From positions 62,001 through 126,000 of the forward strand of contig DATGQZ010000060.1 of the NCBI GenBank assembly GCA_035303945.1: a stretch of DNA of 64,000 nt. Reading direction: 5' to 3'. The stretch comes from DATGMS01 sp035303945 (GTDB lineage Bacteria > Bacteroidota > Bacteroidia > Cytophagales > Cyclobacteriaceae). This document shows, piece after piece, positions 17,351 to 26,340 of this stretch (its first letter is position 1; each line of letters begins with the position of its first letter). Both the position numbers and the translations under genes were made by a program. The notes below the pieces were generated by a model, which searched no databases, was not told where the DNA came from, and saw only the letters and a program-made list of their open reading frames with translations.

Positions 17351-18406
17351 CTATTGGTTTACGTCGGAAATATATGGTTTAAGACTTTCGCTGATAAAGG
17401 TCTGGATATTGCCGGATTCATCGTTATAGATCAAAAAGGCTTCCAGTTCTTCTATTCGCTCCAACAATTGAATGGCGTTTTCGGTACCCATTACCATCAT
17501 TGCTGTGGCATAAGCATCTGCAGTCATACAATCAGCCGCAACCACGGTGGCGCTTAGCAGTCCATGCTGCACAGGATAGCCCGTACGTGGGTCGATCGTG
17601 TGTGAATACCTCACACTGTCTATTTCATAATAGTTGCGGTAATTCCCCGAAGTTGCCAAGGCTTTGTTATCCAAGGCAACGATGCTAAACAGCTCATTAG
17701 TCATGTCTTCTTCATCTGGCCGGTTGATGCCTACACGCCATATTTCTCCTTTATCGTTCACCCCTTTGGCCACCAGTTCTCCTCCTATTTCGACTAACAT
17801 GTTTTGGATTCCATTTCCTTCCAATAACTCCGCCACAACATCCACAGCATAACCTTTGGCAATAGCGCTAAAATCCAGATACAGACCAGGCTGAGCCTTA
17901 CGCACCATTTTGTCATCAAAGAGTATCTTGTCATAACCCACCAAAGGCAACAGCGTATGTACATCAATGCTGTCTTTAGGTTTTGCTCCGTCCGGACCAA
18001 ATCCCCATACATTAACCAAAGGCCCTATGGTAGGGTCAAATGCACCGTTGGATCTTTCGTAAACCTCAGCACTCTTCTCAAGCACTGGCAACATAAAAGG
18101 CAGCTCAAATACCAAAGAATCGTTTCGATTAAACCGGCTGATCTCAGAGTTAGGGATATAGGTTGAAAGAGATTGGTTAAAAACCGTTAATACAGAATCG
18201 ATGACCTCCTTGAAATCCCTTCGTTCTAAGTCTAGGTAAACTACTCGGTAGGTGGTACCCATGGTTTTGCCTGTAACAGTGATCCGATCACTTTCTTCAA
18301 CTTCCTCTACCGGTGCCTCTTTATTTTGTCGGTACAAGAAAACGCCAAAAACGACCAACAGCAAGATGATGGAGTAGATGATGTTTTTTCTCGCGTTGTT
18401 TTGCAT
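17351..18406 (-). CDS. apbE: FAD:protein FMN transferase
   Basis: ApbE transfers FMN from FAD onto a threonine of target flavoproteins such as NqrB/NqrC or RnfG. The 351-residue product has an N-terminal membrane anchor (IIYSIILLLVVFGVFLYR), then MGTTYRVVY (about 49), LDFSAIAKGYAVDVVAELL (about 175-193), YSHTIDPRTGYPVQHG (about 268) and DAYATAMMVMG (about 298), all conserved ApbE blocks. It should face the periplasm. No obvious flavinylation target is encoded nearby, so its client lies elsewhere. Confidence 0.95.
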   Translation of the reverse strand: MQNNARKNIIYSIILLLVVFGVFLYRQNKEAPVEEVEESDRITVTGKTMGTTYRVVYLDLERRDFKEVIDSVLTVFNQSLSTYIPNSEISRFNRNDSLVFELPFMLPVLEKSAEVYERSNGAFDPTIGPLVNVWGFGPDGAKPKDSIDVHTLLPLVGYDKILFDDKMVRKAQPGLYLDFSAIAKGYAVDVVAELLEGNGIQNMLVEIGGELVAKGVNDKGEIWRVGINRPDEEDMTNELFSIVALDNKALATSGNYRNYYEIDSVRYSHTIDPRTGYPVQHGLLSATVVAADCMTADAYATAMMVMGTENAIQLLERIEELEAFLIYNDESGNIQTFISESLKPYISDVNQ

Positions 18407-18500
18407 GGTGATGGAAATAAAATTTGGCGAAAGTTAAATCTAATTTTTGAAAAAGCCGTGAAGCGCTACTTCAAAAATGAAATTGAACATCAGTACTTCT

Positions 18501-19799
18501 TTAGTCAGGCCTTGCTGAAGAACGAAAGTAATATACCCCAGCACCGACGAGAAGGGCTAAAGAACCAGCAACAAGATTGCCTATGGTTGCACTTACTAAA
18601 AAAATCAAACAGAGCAACAATGCTATAACAGGAATAATATTGCCTCCGGGGAGCCTAAACGCCTTGGGTCTATGGGAAAACTTCCTTCGGAGTACCGGAA
18701 TGGACGCAACGGTACCTACATAGGTTACCATGCGTGCAATGATCGACAGCATAGCCAATTCGACAAAGGATCCAGACAATGCCAATACTAAGGCGATGGC
18801 AGATTGAACTACAATAGCAACCGCCGGGGTACGATAGCGGGAGTGGATTTTTGCTAGCACTTGGAACCCATAGCCATCCTGTGCCAAAGCATATAAATAC
18901 CGGGGGCCTACTAAGGTGGAGTTGCCAACATTCCCGAAAATAGAAATCATCGCTCCCAACGTCATCACGACAGCAATAGCAGGTCCGGCGAAAAGTGCCG
19001 CTGACTCGGCCAGAGGGGAAGCTGAATGGGCGATATCGGGCAAGGTACCTACTGCTACCAGTTGTACTGATGTATAACTCAAAGTAACGAATGCCACCAT
19101 AGTCAGCAAAGCAAAGGGAATGTCCTTTTGAGGATTCTTGAATTCTCCAGCGGCACCAGGCGTATTTTCAAATCCGCAATAAGCAAACAGTAGCAGCAAT
19201 ACTGCTTCGGACATAGATGAAAAAGTAATCGCGGGGACCTCAGCCTGTAGCAGCTCACCTTGAATAGCAAATACGCCTACTCCTACAAAGATCACAAGCG
19301 GAAGAGATTTGGCAATCGTGAGAATAACAGCCATTGTTGCTCCTTCCTTGACACCGATGATATTGACCCAAGTAAGGATGCCCAGAGAAATAGTGATCAC
19401 AGCTGCCCTCCCCCATCCGACCGCAGCGCCAGGCCATAGATAACCTAAGGCTAAGGCAAAGCCTACGGAGAGAGAGGCAACTGACGTGACCCTTGCAAGC
19501 CATGTCATCCATCCTACTTCAAAACCGATAAAATCCCCGAAGGCTTCTCTGGTATAGAGGTAAGCCCCTCCAGGCTCGTCAAAATAACTTGAAGCTTCTG
19601 CGAAACATAAAATCAACAGCGCCACGGCAATTCCAGCCAGTAACACCGCCCATATACTGGCAGGCCCAAGCAATAGGGCTGCTGCTGCGGGAAGGAGGTA
19701 TACGCCACTGCCAATGACATCGTTGATGGATAAGCCTACCGCCTGCCATTTTGTTACTGCACGAACCAACTTCTGTGGAGACTCTTTGTATTCACTCAT
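18501..19799 (-). CDS. APC family amino acid permease
   Basis: The 432-residue protein has the APC fold with about 12 helices. The first helix carries the substrate-binding GSGVYLLP (residues 31-38), and EPGGAYLYTREAFGDFIGF (about 74-92) is the conserved segment of helix III. FAYCGFENTPG near residue 206 is the unwound helix VI motif. The substrate amino acid is unknown. It is divergent from ruvB. Confidence 0.92.
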   Translation of the reverse strand: MSEYKESPQKLVRAVTKWQAVGLSINDVIGSGVYLLPAAAALLLGPASIWAVLLAGIAVALLILCFAEASSYFDEPGGAYLYTREAFGDFIGFEVGWMTWLARVTSVASLSVGFALALGYLWPGAAVGWGRAAVITISLGILTWVNIIGVKEGATMAVILTIAKSLPLVIFVGVGVFAIQGELLQAEVPAITFSSMSEAVLLLLFAYCGFENTPGAAGEFKNPQKDIPFALLTMVAFVTLSYTSVQLVAVGTLPDIAHSASPLAESAALFAGPAIAVVMTLGAMISIFGNVGNSTLVGPRYLYALAQDGYGFQVLAKIHSRYRTPAVAIVVQSAIALVLALSGSFVELAMLSIIARMVTYVGTVASIPVLRRKFSHRPKAFRLPGGNIIPVIALLLCLIFLVSATIGNLVAGSLALLVGAGVYYFRSSARPD

Positions 19800-19976
19800 T
19801 GAGGATAGGTTTGGAAGATTGTGATCCTGGATATAAACTGAATTGATGAGGATCGGTGAGAATAAAATAAAGTGGATATTGCAAACTAAAGGAAAATCTC
19901 AGCCCACACAAGCAAACGAAGCATTAAAGGCCAATCGGCTTAAATATTAAGCGTCAGGAAAGGCAAATGATTTTAC

Positions 19977-19984
19977 TATATTTG
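19977..19984 (+). promoter_or_regulatory. Putative ruvB promoter -7 element
   Basis: TATATTTG matches the Bacteroidota TAnnTTTG -7 consensus 21 bases before the ATG at 20006. A start near 19990 would exclude the in-frame upstream codon at 19967 from the transcript, favouring the ATG at 20006. No clear -33 element is seen. Confidence 0.4.
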
Positions 19985-20005
19985 TATGCTGAATGGCCAA
20001 GTAGT

Positions 20006-21037
20006 ATGAGAGAAGATTATTTAAGTGGTGAAGATGGGCACCTAAGCCCTACCGATAGAGAAATCGAAAGAGCTTTGCGCCCTTTAAGCTTTGAGGATTT
20101 TACAGGCCAGCAGAAAATCGTCGAAAACATCAAAATCTTTGTAATGGCTGCCCGCAAAAGGAAAGAGCCATTGGATCACGTGCTGCTTCATGGCCCTCCT
20201 GGACTAGGCAAGACTACTTTAAGCCACATTATCGCTAATGAGCTGGACGCCTCTATCAAAATCACTTCTGGGCCGGTGTTGGATAAGCCCTCTGACTTGG
20301 CAGGGCTTCTGACCAACCTTGAAGAGGGAGATGTTTTGTTTATCGATGAAATCCATCGGCTTAATCCCGTGGTGGAAGAATACTTGTATTCTGCAATGGA
20401 GGACTTCCGTATCGATATCATGTTGGACTCTGGGCCAAATGCCCGGTCCGTACAGATATCTTTGAGTCCATTCACTCTTATCGGCGCCACCACCCGTTCG
20501 GGATTGTTGACCTCACCCCTTCGGGCACGCTTTGGCATCAATGCGAGGCTGGAGTACTATGACGCCAAATTACTGACCACCATCGTTCAAAGATCTGCGC
20601 ATATACTGAACACACCTATTGATGAAATCGCTGCTTACGAGATAGCCAGACGGAGCCGGGGAACGCCGCGAATCGCCAACATGCTGTTGCGTAGAACCAG
20701 AGATTTTGCCGAAATAAAAGGCAATGGAATTATTACGTTGGAGATAGCCAAAATTGCCTTGGATGCTTTAGATGTGGACGAAAATGGTTTGGATGAAATG
20801 GACAACAGGATTCTGGCTACCATTATTGAAAAATTCAAAGGCGGTCCGGTGGGAATTTCTACCATTGCCACTGCTTGTAGTGAGGAGGCAGAAACCATTG
20901 AAGAGGTGTACGAACCGTTTCTGATTCAGGAAGGCTACTTAAAAAGAACCAGTCGCGGCCGGATGGCTACCGATTTGGCTTACAAACATCTGAAACTAAA
21001 GCCTGGTTACACCGGAGAGACGGGCAGTTTATTTTAG
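20006..21037 (+). CDS. ruvB: Holliday junction branch migration helicase RuvB
   Basis: RuvB is the AAA+ motor of the RuvAB complex that drives branch migration during recombination. The 343-residue protein from the ATG at 20006 starts MREDYLSG, as related RuvB proteins do; the 13 extra codons upstream are not conserved in style and overlap the likely promoter. Walker A is GPPGLGKTT, Walker B is VLFIDEIHRL, sensor 1 is LIGATTRSG, and the C-terminal winged helix ends with YLKRTSRGRMAT. The gene is followed by queG in the same direction. Confidence 0.98.
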   Translation: MREDYLSGEDGHLSPTDREIERALRPLSFEDFTGQQKIVENIKIFVMAARKRKEPLDHVLLHGPPGLGKTTLSHIIANELDASIKITSGPVLDKPSDLAGLLTNLEEGDVLFIDEIHRLNPVVEEYLYSAMEDFRIDIMLDSGPNARSVQISLSPFTLIGATTRSGLLTSPLRARFGINARLEYYDAKLLTTIVQRSAHILNTPIDEIAAYEIARRSRGTPRIANMLLRRTRDFAEIKGNGIITLEIAKIALDALDVDENGLDEMDNRILATIIEKFKGGPVGISTIATACSEEAETIEEVYEPFLIQEGYLKRTSRGRMATDLAYKHLKLKPGYTGETGSLF

Positions 21038-21085
21038 CGAACTGATCTAGAGGAATTGCCTATACACAAGGCAAACAAATTACTG

Positions 21086-22033
21086 ATGTCATCTAACGAA
21101 AAACATGCTGCTGCTATAAAGAAGATTGCCAAATCGCTGGGCTTTGAATTTTGTGGTATTGCAAAAGCTGACTTTTTAGAGGAAGAAGCCCCGAGGTTAG
21201 AAGCTTGGTTGAACCAAAATTATCAGGGAAAAATGGCCTATATGGCCAATCACTTTGACAAAAGGTTAGATCCACGCCTGTTGGTAGACGGTGCCAAAAC
21301 AGTGGTGAGTTTAGCCTATAATTACTTCCCTCAAGACAAGCTTCCTCAGGGGGATGACGACTACAAGATTGCCAAATATGCTTATGGAAAGGACTATCAT
21401 TTCGTTATTAAGGATAAGCTGAAGGTATTTTTAGAAGCCCTGAAAGCCGAAGTTGGAGAAGTTGCAGGTAGGGCTTTTGTCGATTCTGCTCCTGTAATGG
21501 AAAGGCAATGGGCACAAAAAGCGGGGATTGGCTGGACGGGTAAAAACAGCCTCCTGCTTAACCGGAGAAAAGGGAGCTTTTTTTTCTTGGCAGAATTGAT
21601 TATTGACTTGGAAGCCAGTCCTGATCCTCCTACCATAAAGGACTACTGCGGCACCTGCACCCGCTGTATTGACGCCTGCCCTACTGATGCTATTGTAGAA
21701 CCAGGGGTGGTAGACGGATCGAGATGCATTTCTTATTTCACCATTGAACTTAAAGAAGAACTTCCCTCTTGGGTGAGGGGCAAATTTGAAAATTGGATTT
21801 TCGGATGTGATATCTGCCAGGATGTTTGCCCTTGGAACAGATTTTCGCAGCCTCATCAGGAACCGGAATTTCAACCCCACCCTGATCTCAAGCAAATGCA
21901 AAAGGAAGACTGGGAAGAAATAACTGCTGAAACGTTCAACAAAATTTTTAACAAATCAGCAGTTAAAAGGACGAAGTTGGAAGGGCTTCAAAGAAACATC
22001 CGTTTTGTTAAAGAAGACTTTAAGGGCCAGTAA
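21086..22033 (+). CDS. queG: Epoxyqueuosine reductase
   Basis: QueG performs the last step of queuosine synthesis in tRNA, reducing epoxyqueuosine with a cobalamin cofactor and two 4Fe-4S clusters. The N-terminal DUF1730 domain includes FCGIAKADFL, and FVDSAPVMERQWAQKAGIGW is the active-site region with the conserved aspartate. Clusters are bound by CGTCTRCIDACP and CDICQDVCPWN. I prefer the ATG at 21086 (315 residues) over a TTG at 21056. It ends 4 bases before the convergent flavoprotein gene, with no room for a terminator. Confidence 0.96.
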   Translation: MSSNEKHAAAIKKIAKSLGFEFCGIAKADFLEEEAPRLEAWLNQNYQGKMAYMANHFDKRLDPRLLVDGAKTVVSLAYNYFPQDKLPQGDDDYKIAKYAYGKDYHFVIKDKLKVFLEALKAEVGEVAGRAFVDSAPVMERQWAQKAGIGWTGKNSLLLNRRKGSFFFLAELIIDLEASPDPPTIKDYCGTCTRCIDACPTDAIVEPGVVDGSRCISYFTIELKEELPSWVRGKFENWIFGCDICQDVCPWNRFSQPHQEPEFQPHPDLKQMQKEDWEEITAETFNKIFNKSAVKRTKLEGLQRNIRFVKEDFKGQ

Positions 22034-22037
22034 AACA

Positions 22038-23186
22038 CTACCAAAGCTTCTCACCGACCAGATTTTTCACGTATTGAAACACCTTGTCTTTAAAACGCAC
22101 TGGATAACGTCTTTTACCTGTAAAGATATCTACCAACATTTCACCTCCCGCTTGACCATACTTGTCGAGCAATAGGTTCCTTAATCTCTTCTGATGATAG
22201 AAAAGATCTGCTGCAAATTGGGCGGTCTTTAATTCAGGTAGCAACTGATGGGAAAGTGCTGCTTGATATGCATTCATAGCCTCATCGGGCCGATCAAAAT
22301 TCTCTCTGATGGCTTCACCCGCCAGAATTCCACTATATAAAGCGTTAGAGATACCTTCCGCCGTAAGGGGATCAGCTAGACCGGCAGCATCACCGGTGAG
22401 GAAAACACTGTTTTGCGCTAATGGTCCGGAACGCGGTGTGAGGGGAATCTGATAGCCATGAGACTCCTCCTGAATTACTTCGTGGATTCCTAAATACTGA
22501 AGGTATTCCTGGTAATGAGCTCTCAGGTTAACCTTTCTCTTTTTAACAGTAGCTACTCCCAGAGAGAGATGTCCCCTCTTGGGAAAACACCAACCATAGC
22601 CATAAGGAATGACATCTACATCAAAACGAACTGATTTGGACAAGCGGTGAAAATCTTCCTCTTTTACCCTCACCTCGTATTCCAGTGCAGGAATGAGGTG
22701 GCGATCGTCCTGCCATCCAACCATTTTTGCAGTGGGGCTTAAAACACCGTCTGCAGCAATCACATATTTGCTTTTGAGGACTGTTTTGTCGGTGGTCAAA
22801 GTGAGGATATGGGCAATCTCTACTCCCTTCAAGGTATTCTCCTCCATCACCACCACTCCGTGCTTTTTTGCTTGTGCTACCAAATAATGATCGAATTCAT
22901 CCCGCATCACCATAGAAATAACGGGCTCAGGACGGGAGGATTGGAATCGATGGGAACTTCCTGCAAATGCCACATCCACTGTATAAAATTCACGTTCTAT
23001 GACTGGGCTGAGATCAAAAGGGAGCATTGTGCGGCCGCGATACACCAAGCCTCCTCCGCAGACCTTATATCTGGGTAGCTTTTCTTTGTCAAGAATAGCG
23101 ACGCGGAGACCAGTCTTGGCAGCTTCAAAAGCAGCCATTGCCCCTGACGGGCCAGCGCCCACCACTACAACATCAAAAACAGTCAT
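22038..23186 (-). CDS. Geranylgeranyl reductase family FAD-dependent oxidoreductase
   Basis: The protein has the N-terminal dinucleotide fold VVVVGAGPSGAMAAFEA, the diagnostic PRYKVCGGG loop of the geranylgeranyl reductase family, and the second FAD motif LTGDAAGLADPLTAEGISN. About 382 residues from ATG 23186; an in-frame ATG at 23204 is the alternative. Family members reduce isoprenoid double bonds or otherwise act on hydrophobic polyenes. In Bacteroidota the substrate is unclear; menaquinone side chains or flexirubin/carotenoid-type compounds are possible. No isoprenoid genes are adjacent. It converges with queG. Confidence 0.88.
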   Translation of the reverse strand: MTVFDVVVVGAGPSGAMAAFEAAKTGLRVAILDKEKLPRYKVCGGGLVYRGRTMLPFDLSPVIEREFYTVDVAFAGSSHRFQSSRPEPVISMVMRDEFDHYLVAQAKKHGVVVMEENTLKGVEIAHILTLTTDKTVLKSKYVIAADGVLSPTAKMVGWQDDRHLIPALEYEVRVKEEDFHRLSKSVRFDVDVIPYGYGWCFPKRGHLSLGVATVKKRKVNLRAHYQEYLQYLGIHEVIQEESHGYQIPLTPRSGPLAQNSVFLTGDAAGLADPLTAEGISNALYSGILAGEAIRENFDRPDEAMNAYQAALSHQLLPELKTAQFAADLFYHQKRLRNLLLDKYGQAGGEMLVDIFTGKRRYPVRFKDKVFQYVKNLVGEKLW

Positions 23187-23204
23187 GAGTTGATTTGAAA
23201 TCAA

Positions 23205-23461
23205 AAGTTCGGCTTGAATAATCGGCGCAAATTAATGAAAATATTGGGGAAAAGATAAACAGGGTTAAATCAGCTAGCATAGCTTTTGCGACAAGGACCG
23301 ACATGATACGCCAATCCTAGCCTTTTCTGTACTGGCAAAAGCAAGTCAGCCTACTCTTGAATAAAGGACAGGCGACGTGCTGGGAGAGGCATTTTCTTTA
23401 AGCCGTAATTTTTCTGGGCCAATAAGGCTCAGCAAGCACTTTGAATGCGACAAATAGGTAT
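23205..23461. other. Intergenic stretch without recognisable features
   Basis: About 257 bases between the flavoprotein gene and the terminator of the small protein. All six frames are broken by stops and no tRNA-like, riboswitch-like or repeat structure was seen. Confidence 0.5.
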
Positions 23462-23484
23462 GAAAAAAGCCCCTTGCGGGGCTT
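23462..23484 (-). terminator. Terminator of the small conserved gene
   Basis: On the minus strand AAGCCCC-GCAA-GGGGCTT is followed by TTTTCA, giving a GC-rich stem with a six-T run. It begins 10 bases after the stop of the 63-residue gene and supports its being transcribed. Confidence 0.9.
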
Positions 23485-23493
23485 AAGATATGC

Positions 23494-23685
23494 TTATGCA
23501 GGTACTTGTAAAAAATACTTGTTTAGTACGGGTTCATACGCTTTCGAGAACGTCTGATAACACCAATCCTTAAATTCTTGCACTTCTGAAGGAATCAACA
23601 AATTCAGTCCTTTTTGCAGCTCTTTCTCAAAAAGCTTCTTGTCAAAACTTACTTTTAGCAGAATGACTTTCACGTATTCCATCAT
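23494..23685 (-). CDS. Small conserved protein of unknown function
   Basis: A 63-residue protein beginning MMEYVKVILLKVSFDKK. It has no signal peptide or transmembrane segment; after a short beta-like start it appears mainly helical (FEKELQKGLNLLIPSEVQEF, DWCYQTFSKAYEPVL). A strong terminator right after its stop and normal codon use argue that it is real. It is divergent from batD. I recognise the general type as a small Cytophagales protein but not a function. Confidence 0.7.
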   Translation of the reverse strand: MMEYVKVILLKVSFDKKLFEKELQKGLNLLIPSEVQEFKDWCYQTFSKAYEPVLNKYFLQVPA

Positions 23686-23803
23686 AGCTGTTATTGTTTA
23701 AAGTTGGTTAAAAATCTCAGTAAAGATTAAACGCCATGCTTCTACATTTGTTGCGTTTAAAATATCCTTGTTAATTTGCAGTTATTAAGTTGGGAGCGCA
23801 TTC

Positions 23804-25243
23804 ATGAATAAAACGGGAAAATCCATTTTCTTTTTGTCGATTTTTGTCTTCATCTCTGCCTTGGCCATGGCCCAGGAGGTCAAGATAGAACTGGGTCCCG
23901 ACGAAGTGGCGATGAACGAAACGTTCAACATCAAGTTAACTGTTTCAGGCGAAAAGATCAAGTCTTACGACCAGTTTCCCGACATACCGGGCTTCCAAAA
24001 ACAAGGTATTTCCCAAAGCTCTTCGATGAATATCATCAACGGCCAAATGAGCAGCAGCAACAGCATCATCCAATATTACAAGCCGCTTCGGAAGGGTCAA
24101 TACACGCTCAATAACTTTTCAATGATCGTCAACGGTACCGCAGTAAACGCTTCGGGCAAAACGATCACTGTTACGGATGCACGTCAAAGCCAACGCGGGA
24201 GAAGCTATGATCCTTTTGATGACTTCTTTGGCGGAAGGGCAGAGGAGCCGGAGTATGTAGAAGTGGAAGATGATGCCTTTTTTTCCCTTACCGTAGACAA
24301 AGAGGTGGTTTTTGTTGGGGAAGGCTTTAATGTGGTGATGGCGTTTTACATGTCTGAACAAAACCAAGCTCCCTTCAACTTCCATGAAGCGGGTAGACAG
24401 TTGGAAAATATCATCAAAAAGATCAAGCCCAGCAATGCCTGGGAGGAAAATTTCAATATCACCAACATTGAGCCGGAGGAAGTGGAGATAAACGGAAAGC
24501 GTTGGACCAGATTTAAAATCTACGAGTCAACTTTCTATCCTTTTTCGGAAGGCGAAATCAATATCCCTAGCGTTCCTTGGGAAATGATCAAGTACAGGAT
24601 TGCAAAAAACCCCACCTTTTTTGGTAACAACCGACAGGAAGATTTCAAGACTTTTTACTCTGCCGCAAGAAAGGTTAACGTCAAGCCACTGCCTCCTCAC
24701 CCGCTCAAGGGTCAGGTAAGTGTAGGTGAATATCAGTTGAGGGAAAACTTTCAGGAAAAAGAGGTAGCTACAGGTGAAGGCCTGTCCTACAGCTTTGGGA
24801 TTGTCGGCGAGGGTAATATCAATGCCATCAAGCCTCCAAGGAGAATGCAGGAACAAAAACTGAATTCCTTCAACCCCAACGAAAGACAGCAGATCAACCG
24901 GGGACGGGGCAAGGTGACAGGCATCAAGGAATACAACTATTACCTGACCATTAATGAACCGGGGCGAATAGCCCTAAAGGATCATTTCGAATGGATATAT
25001 TTCAATCCAAAGTTGGCAGTATACGATACGCTTCGGCCCAAGGCAGTTCTCAACGTGGTAGGGGAAAACAAAGTCAATCAGGCCATTTCCTCAAGCAGGT
25101 TAGGAGGAATATATGATTTAATAGAAGTAGAAGATAATACGCTTTTAAACCAGCGATATAAATATTACTTTTCGGCCTTCATAAATCTACTGCTGATAGG
25201 CAGTGTGATATTGCTGGGCATATTGATGATTAAAAAGAGGTAA
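23804..25243 (+). CDS. batD: BatD family protein
   Basis: The 479-residue product has a signal peptide cleaved near AMA-QEV, a large periplasmic region of immunoglobulin-like beta domains (EVKIELGPDEVAMNETFNI at the start, YNYYLTINEPGRIALKDHFE near 380-400) and a C-terminal transmembrane helix (INLLLIGSVILLGILMIKKR). This is the architecture of BatD, first linked to oxygen tolerance and virulence in Bacteroides. It is normally part of a batABCDE cluster with MoxR and von Willebrand proteins; none of those is present here. It overlaps aroC by one base (TAATG). Confidence 0.9.
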   Translation: MNKTGKSIFFLSIFVFISALAMAQEVKIELGPDEVAMNETFNIKLTVSGEKIKSYDQFPDIPGFQKQGISQSSSMNIINGQMSSSNSIIQYYKPLRKGQYTLNNFSMIVNGTAVNASGKTITVTDARQSQRGRSYDPFDDFFGGRAEEPEYVEVEDDAFFSLTVDKEVVFVGEGFNVVMAFYMSEQNQAPFNFHEAGRQLENIIKKIKPSNAWEENFNITNIEPEEVEINGKRWTRFKIYESTFYPFSEGEINIPSVPWEMIKYRIAKNPTFFGNNRQEDFKTFYSAARKVNVKPLPPHPLKGQVSVGEYQLRENFQEKEVATGEGLSYSFGIVGEGNINAIKPPRRMQEQKLNSFNPNERQQINRGRGKVTGIKEYNYYLTINEPGRIALKDHFEWIYFNPKLAVYDTLRPKAVLNVVGENKVNQAISSSRLGGIYDLIEVEDNTLLNQRYKYYFSAFINLLLIGSVILLGILMIKKR

Positions 25244-26319
25244 TGGGTAATTCATTCGGGAGAGTATTTAGAATAAGCACCTTTGGTGAGTCACACGGAA
25301 AAGGATTAGGAGTTATTATAGACGGCTGTCCAGCAGGCCTGCCCATAGATGAGGCATTTATCCAGCAAGAACTCCAGAGGCGAAAGCCCGGACAATCCAA
25401 GATTACCACACAAAGGAAGGAAGAAGATGAATGTCAGATCCTTTCCGGCGTATTTGAGGGAAAAAGCACCGGTACTCCTATTGCGTTGGTGATCTTGAAC
25501 ACCGACCAAAAAAGCAAAGATTATTCCCACATTTCCGACAAATTCCGACCTTCCCACGCCGATTATACCTATTTCGAAAAATACGGCATCCGTGATTACC
25601 GTGGAGGAGGCAGAAGTAGCGCCAGAGAAACTGCAGCCCGGGTAGCTGCCGGCGCTATTGCAAAACTTCTTTTATCGCATTACGGCATACAGATCAACGC
25701 TTACGTGAGCCAAGTTGGGAGTATTGTGTTAGAAAAGCCTTACCAAGCACTTAACTTTGACGAAATTGAGAATAATATTGTTAGATGTCCCGATCCGGTT
25801 TTGGCCGAAAAAATGATTGATTTTATTGATCAGGTACGAAAAGATCGTGACACCGTGGGCGGCGTAGTTAGCTGTGTAGCCCAGCACGTCCCTGCAGGAC
25901 TAGGGGAGCCGGTATTTGACAAGTTGCATGCAGAACTGGGTAAAGCGATGCTCAGCATCAATGCTGTCAAAGGCTTCGAATATGGAAGTGGATTTGAAGG
26001 AGTAGCCATGCGAGGATCTGAACACAATGATCTTTTTTATCAGGAAGAAGGCAAGGTAAAGACAAAAACCAACTATTCAGGTGGCATCCAAGGTGGAATT
26101 TCTAACGGGCAAGACATTTATTTTAGAGTAGCTTTCAAGCCTGTAGCTACAATTATGCAAGACCAGGAAAGCATCAATGAAGCGGGTGAATCCACGGTTG
26201 TTTCCGGGAAAGGCCGACATGATCCTTGCGTAGTTCCACGGGCAGTTCCTATTGTAGAGGCGATGTGTGCGTTGGTATTGGCGGATTTTCTACTACTAAA
26301 CCGTATGAACAAACTTTAA
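25243..26319 (+). CDS. aroC: Chorismate synthase
   Basis: AroC removes phosphate from EPSP to give chorismate, the branch point of aromatic synthesis, using reduced FMN. The 358-residue protein starts GNSFGRVFRISTFGESHG with the catalytic histidine in GESHG. FMN-site motifs DYRGGGRSSARETAARVA and the late NYSGGIQGGISNG and GRHDPCVVPRAVP blocks are intact. Its ATG shares a base with the batD stop, suggesting coupled translation. Confidence 0.98.
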   Translation: MGNSFGRVFRISTFGESHGKGLGVIIDGCPAGLPIDEAFIQQELQRRKPGQSKITTQRKEEDECQILSGVFEGKSTGTPIALVILNTDQKSKDYSHISDKFRPSHADYTYFEKYGIRDYRGGGRSSARETAARVAAGAIAKLLLSHYGIQINAYVSQVGSIVLEKPYQALNFDEIENNIVRCPDPVLAEKMIDFIDQVRKDRDTVGGVVSCVAQHVPAGLGEPVFDKLHAELGKAMLSINAVKGFEYGSGFEGVAMRGSEHNDLFYQEEGKVKTKTNYSGGIQGGISNGQDIYFRVAFKPVATIMQDQESINEAGESTVVSGKGRHDPCVVPRAVPIVEAMCALVLADFLLLNRMNKL

Positions 26320-26340
26320 TTAAATTACCAACCTACGACT

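Noticed and set aside
21431..21901. 156-codon minus-strand open frame inside queG
   Set aside because: Antisense to both Fe-S motifs of queG; no recognisable protein.
22930..23060. Possible riboswitch-like CTGAGATC string
   Set aside because: It lies inside the flavoprotein coding region and lacks the other conserved TPP elements.
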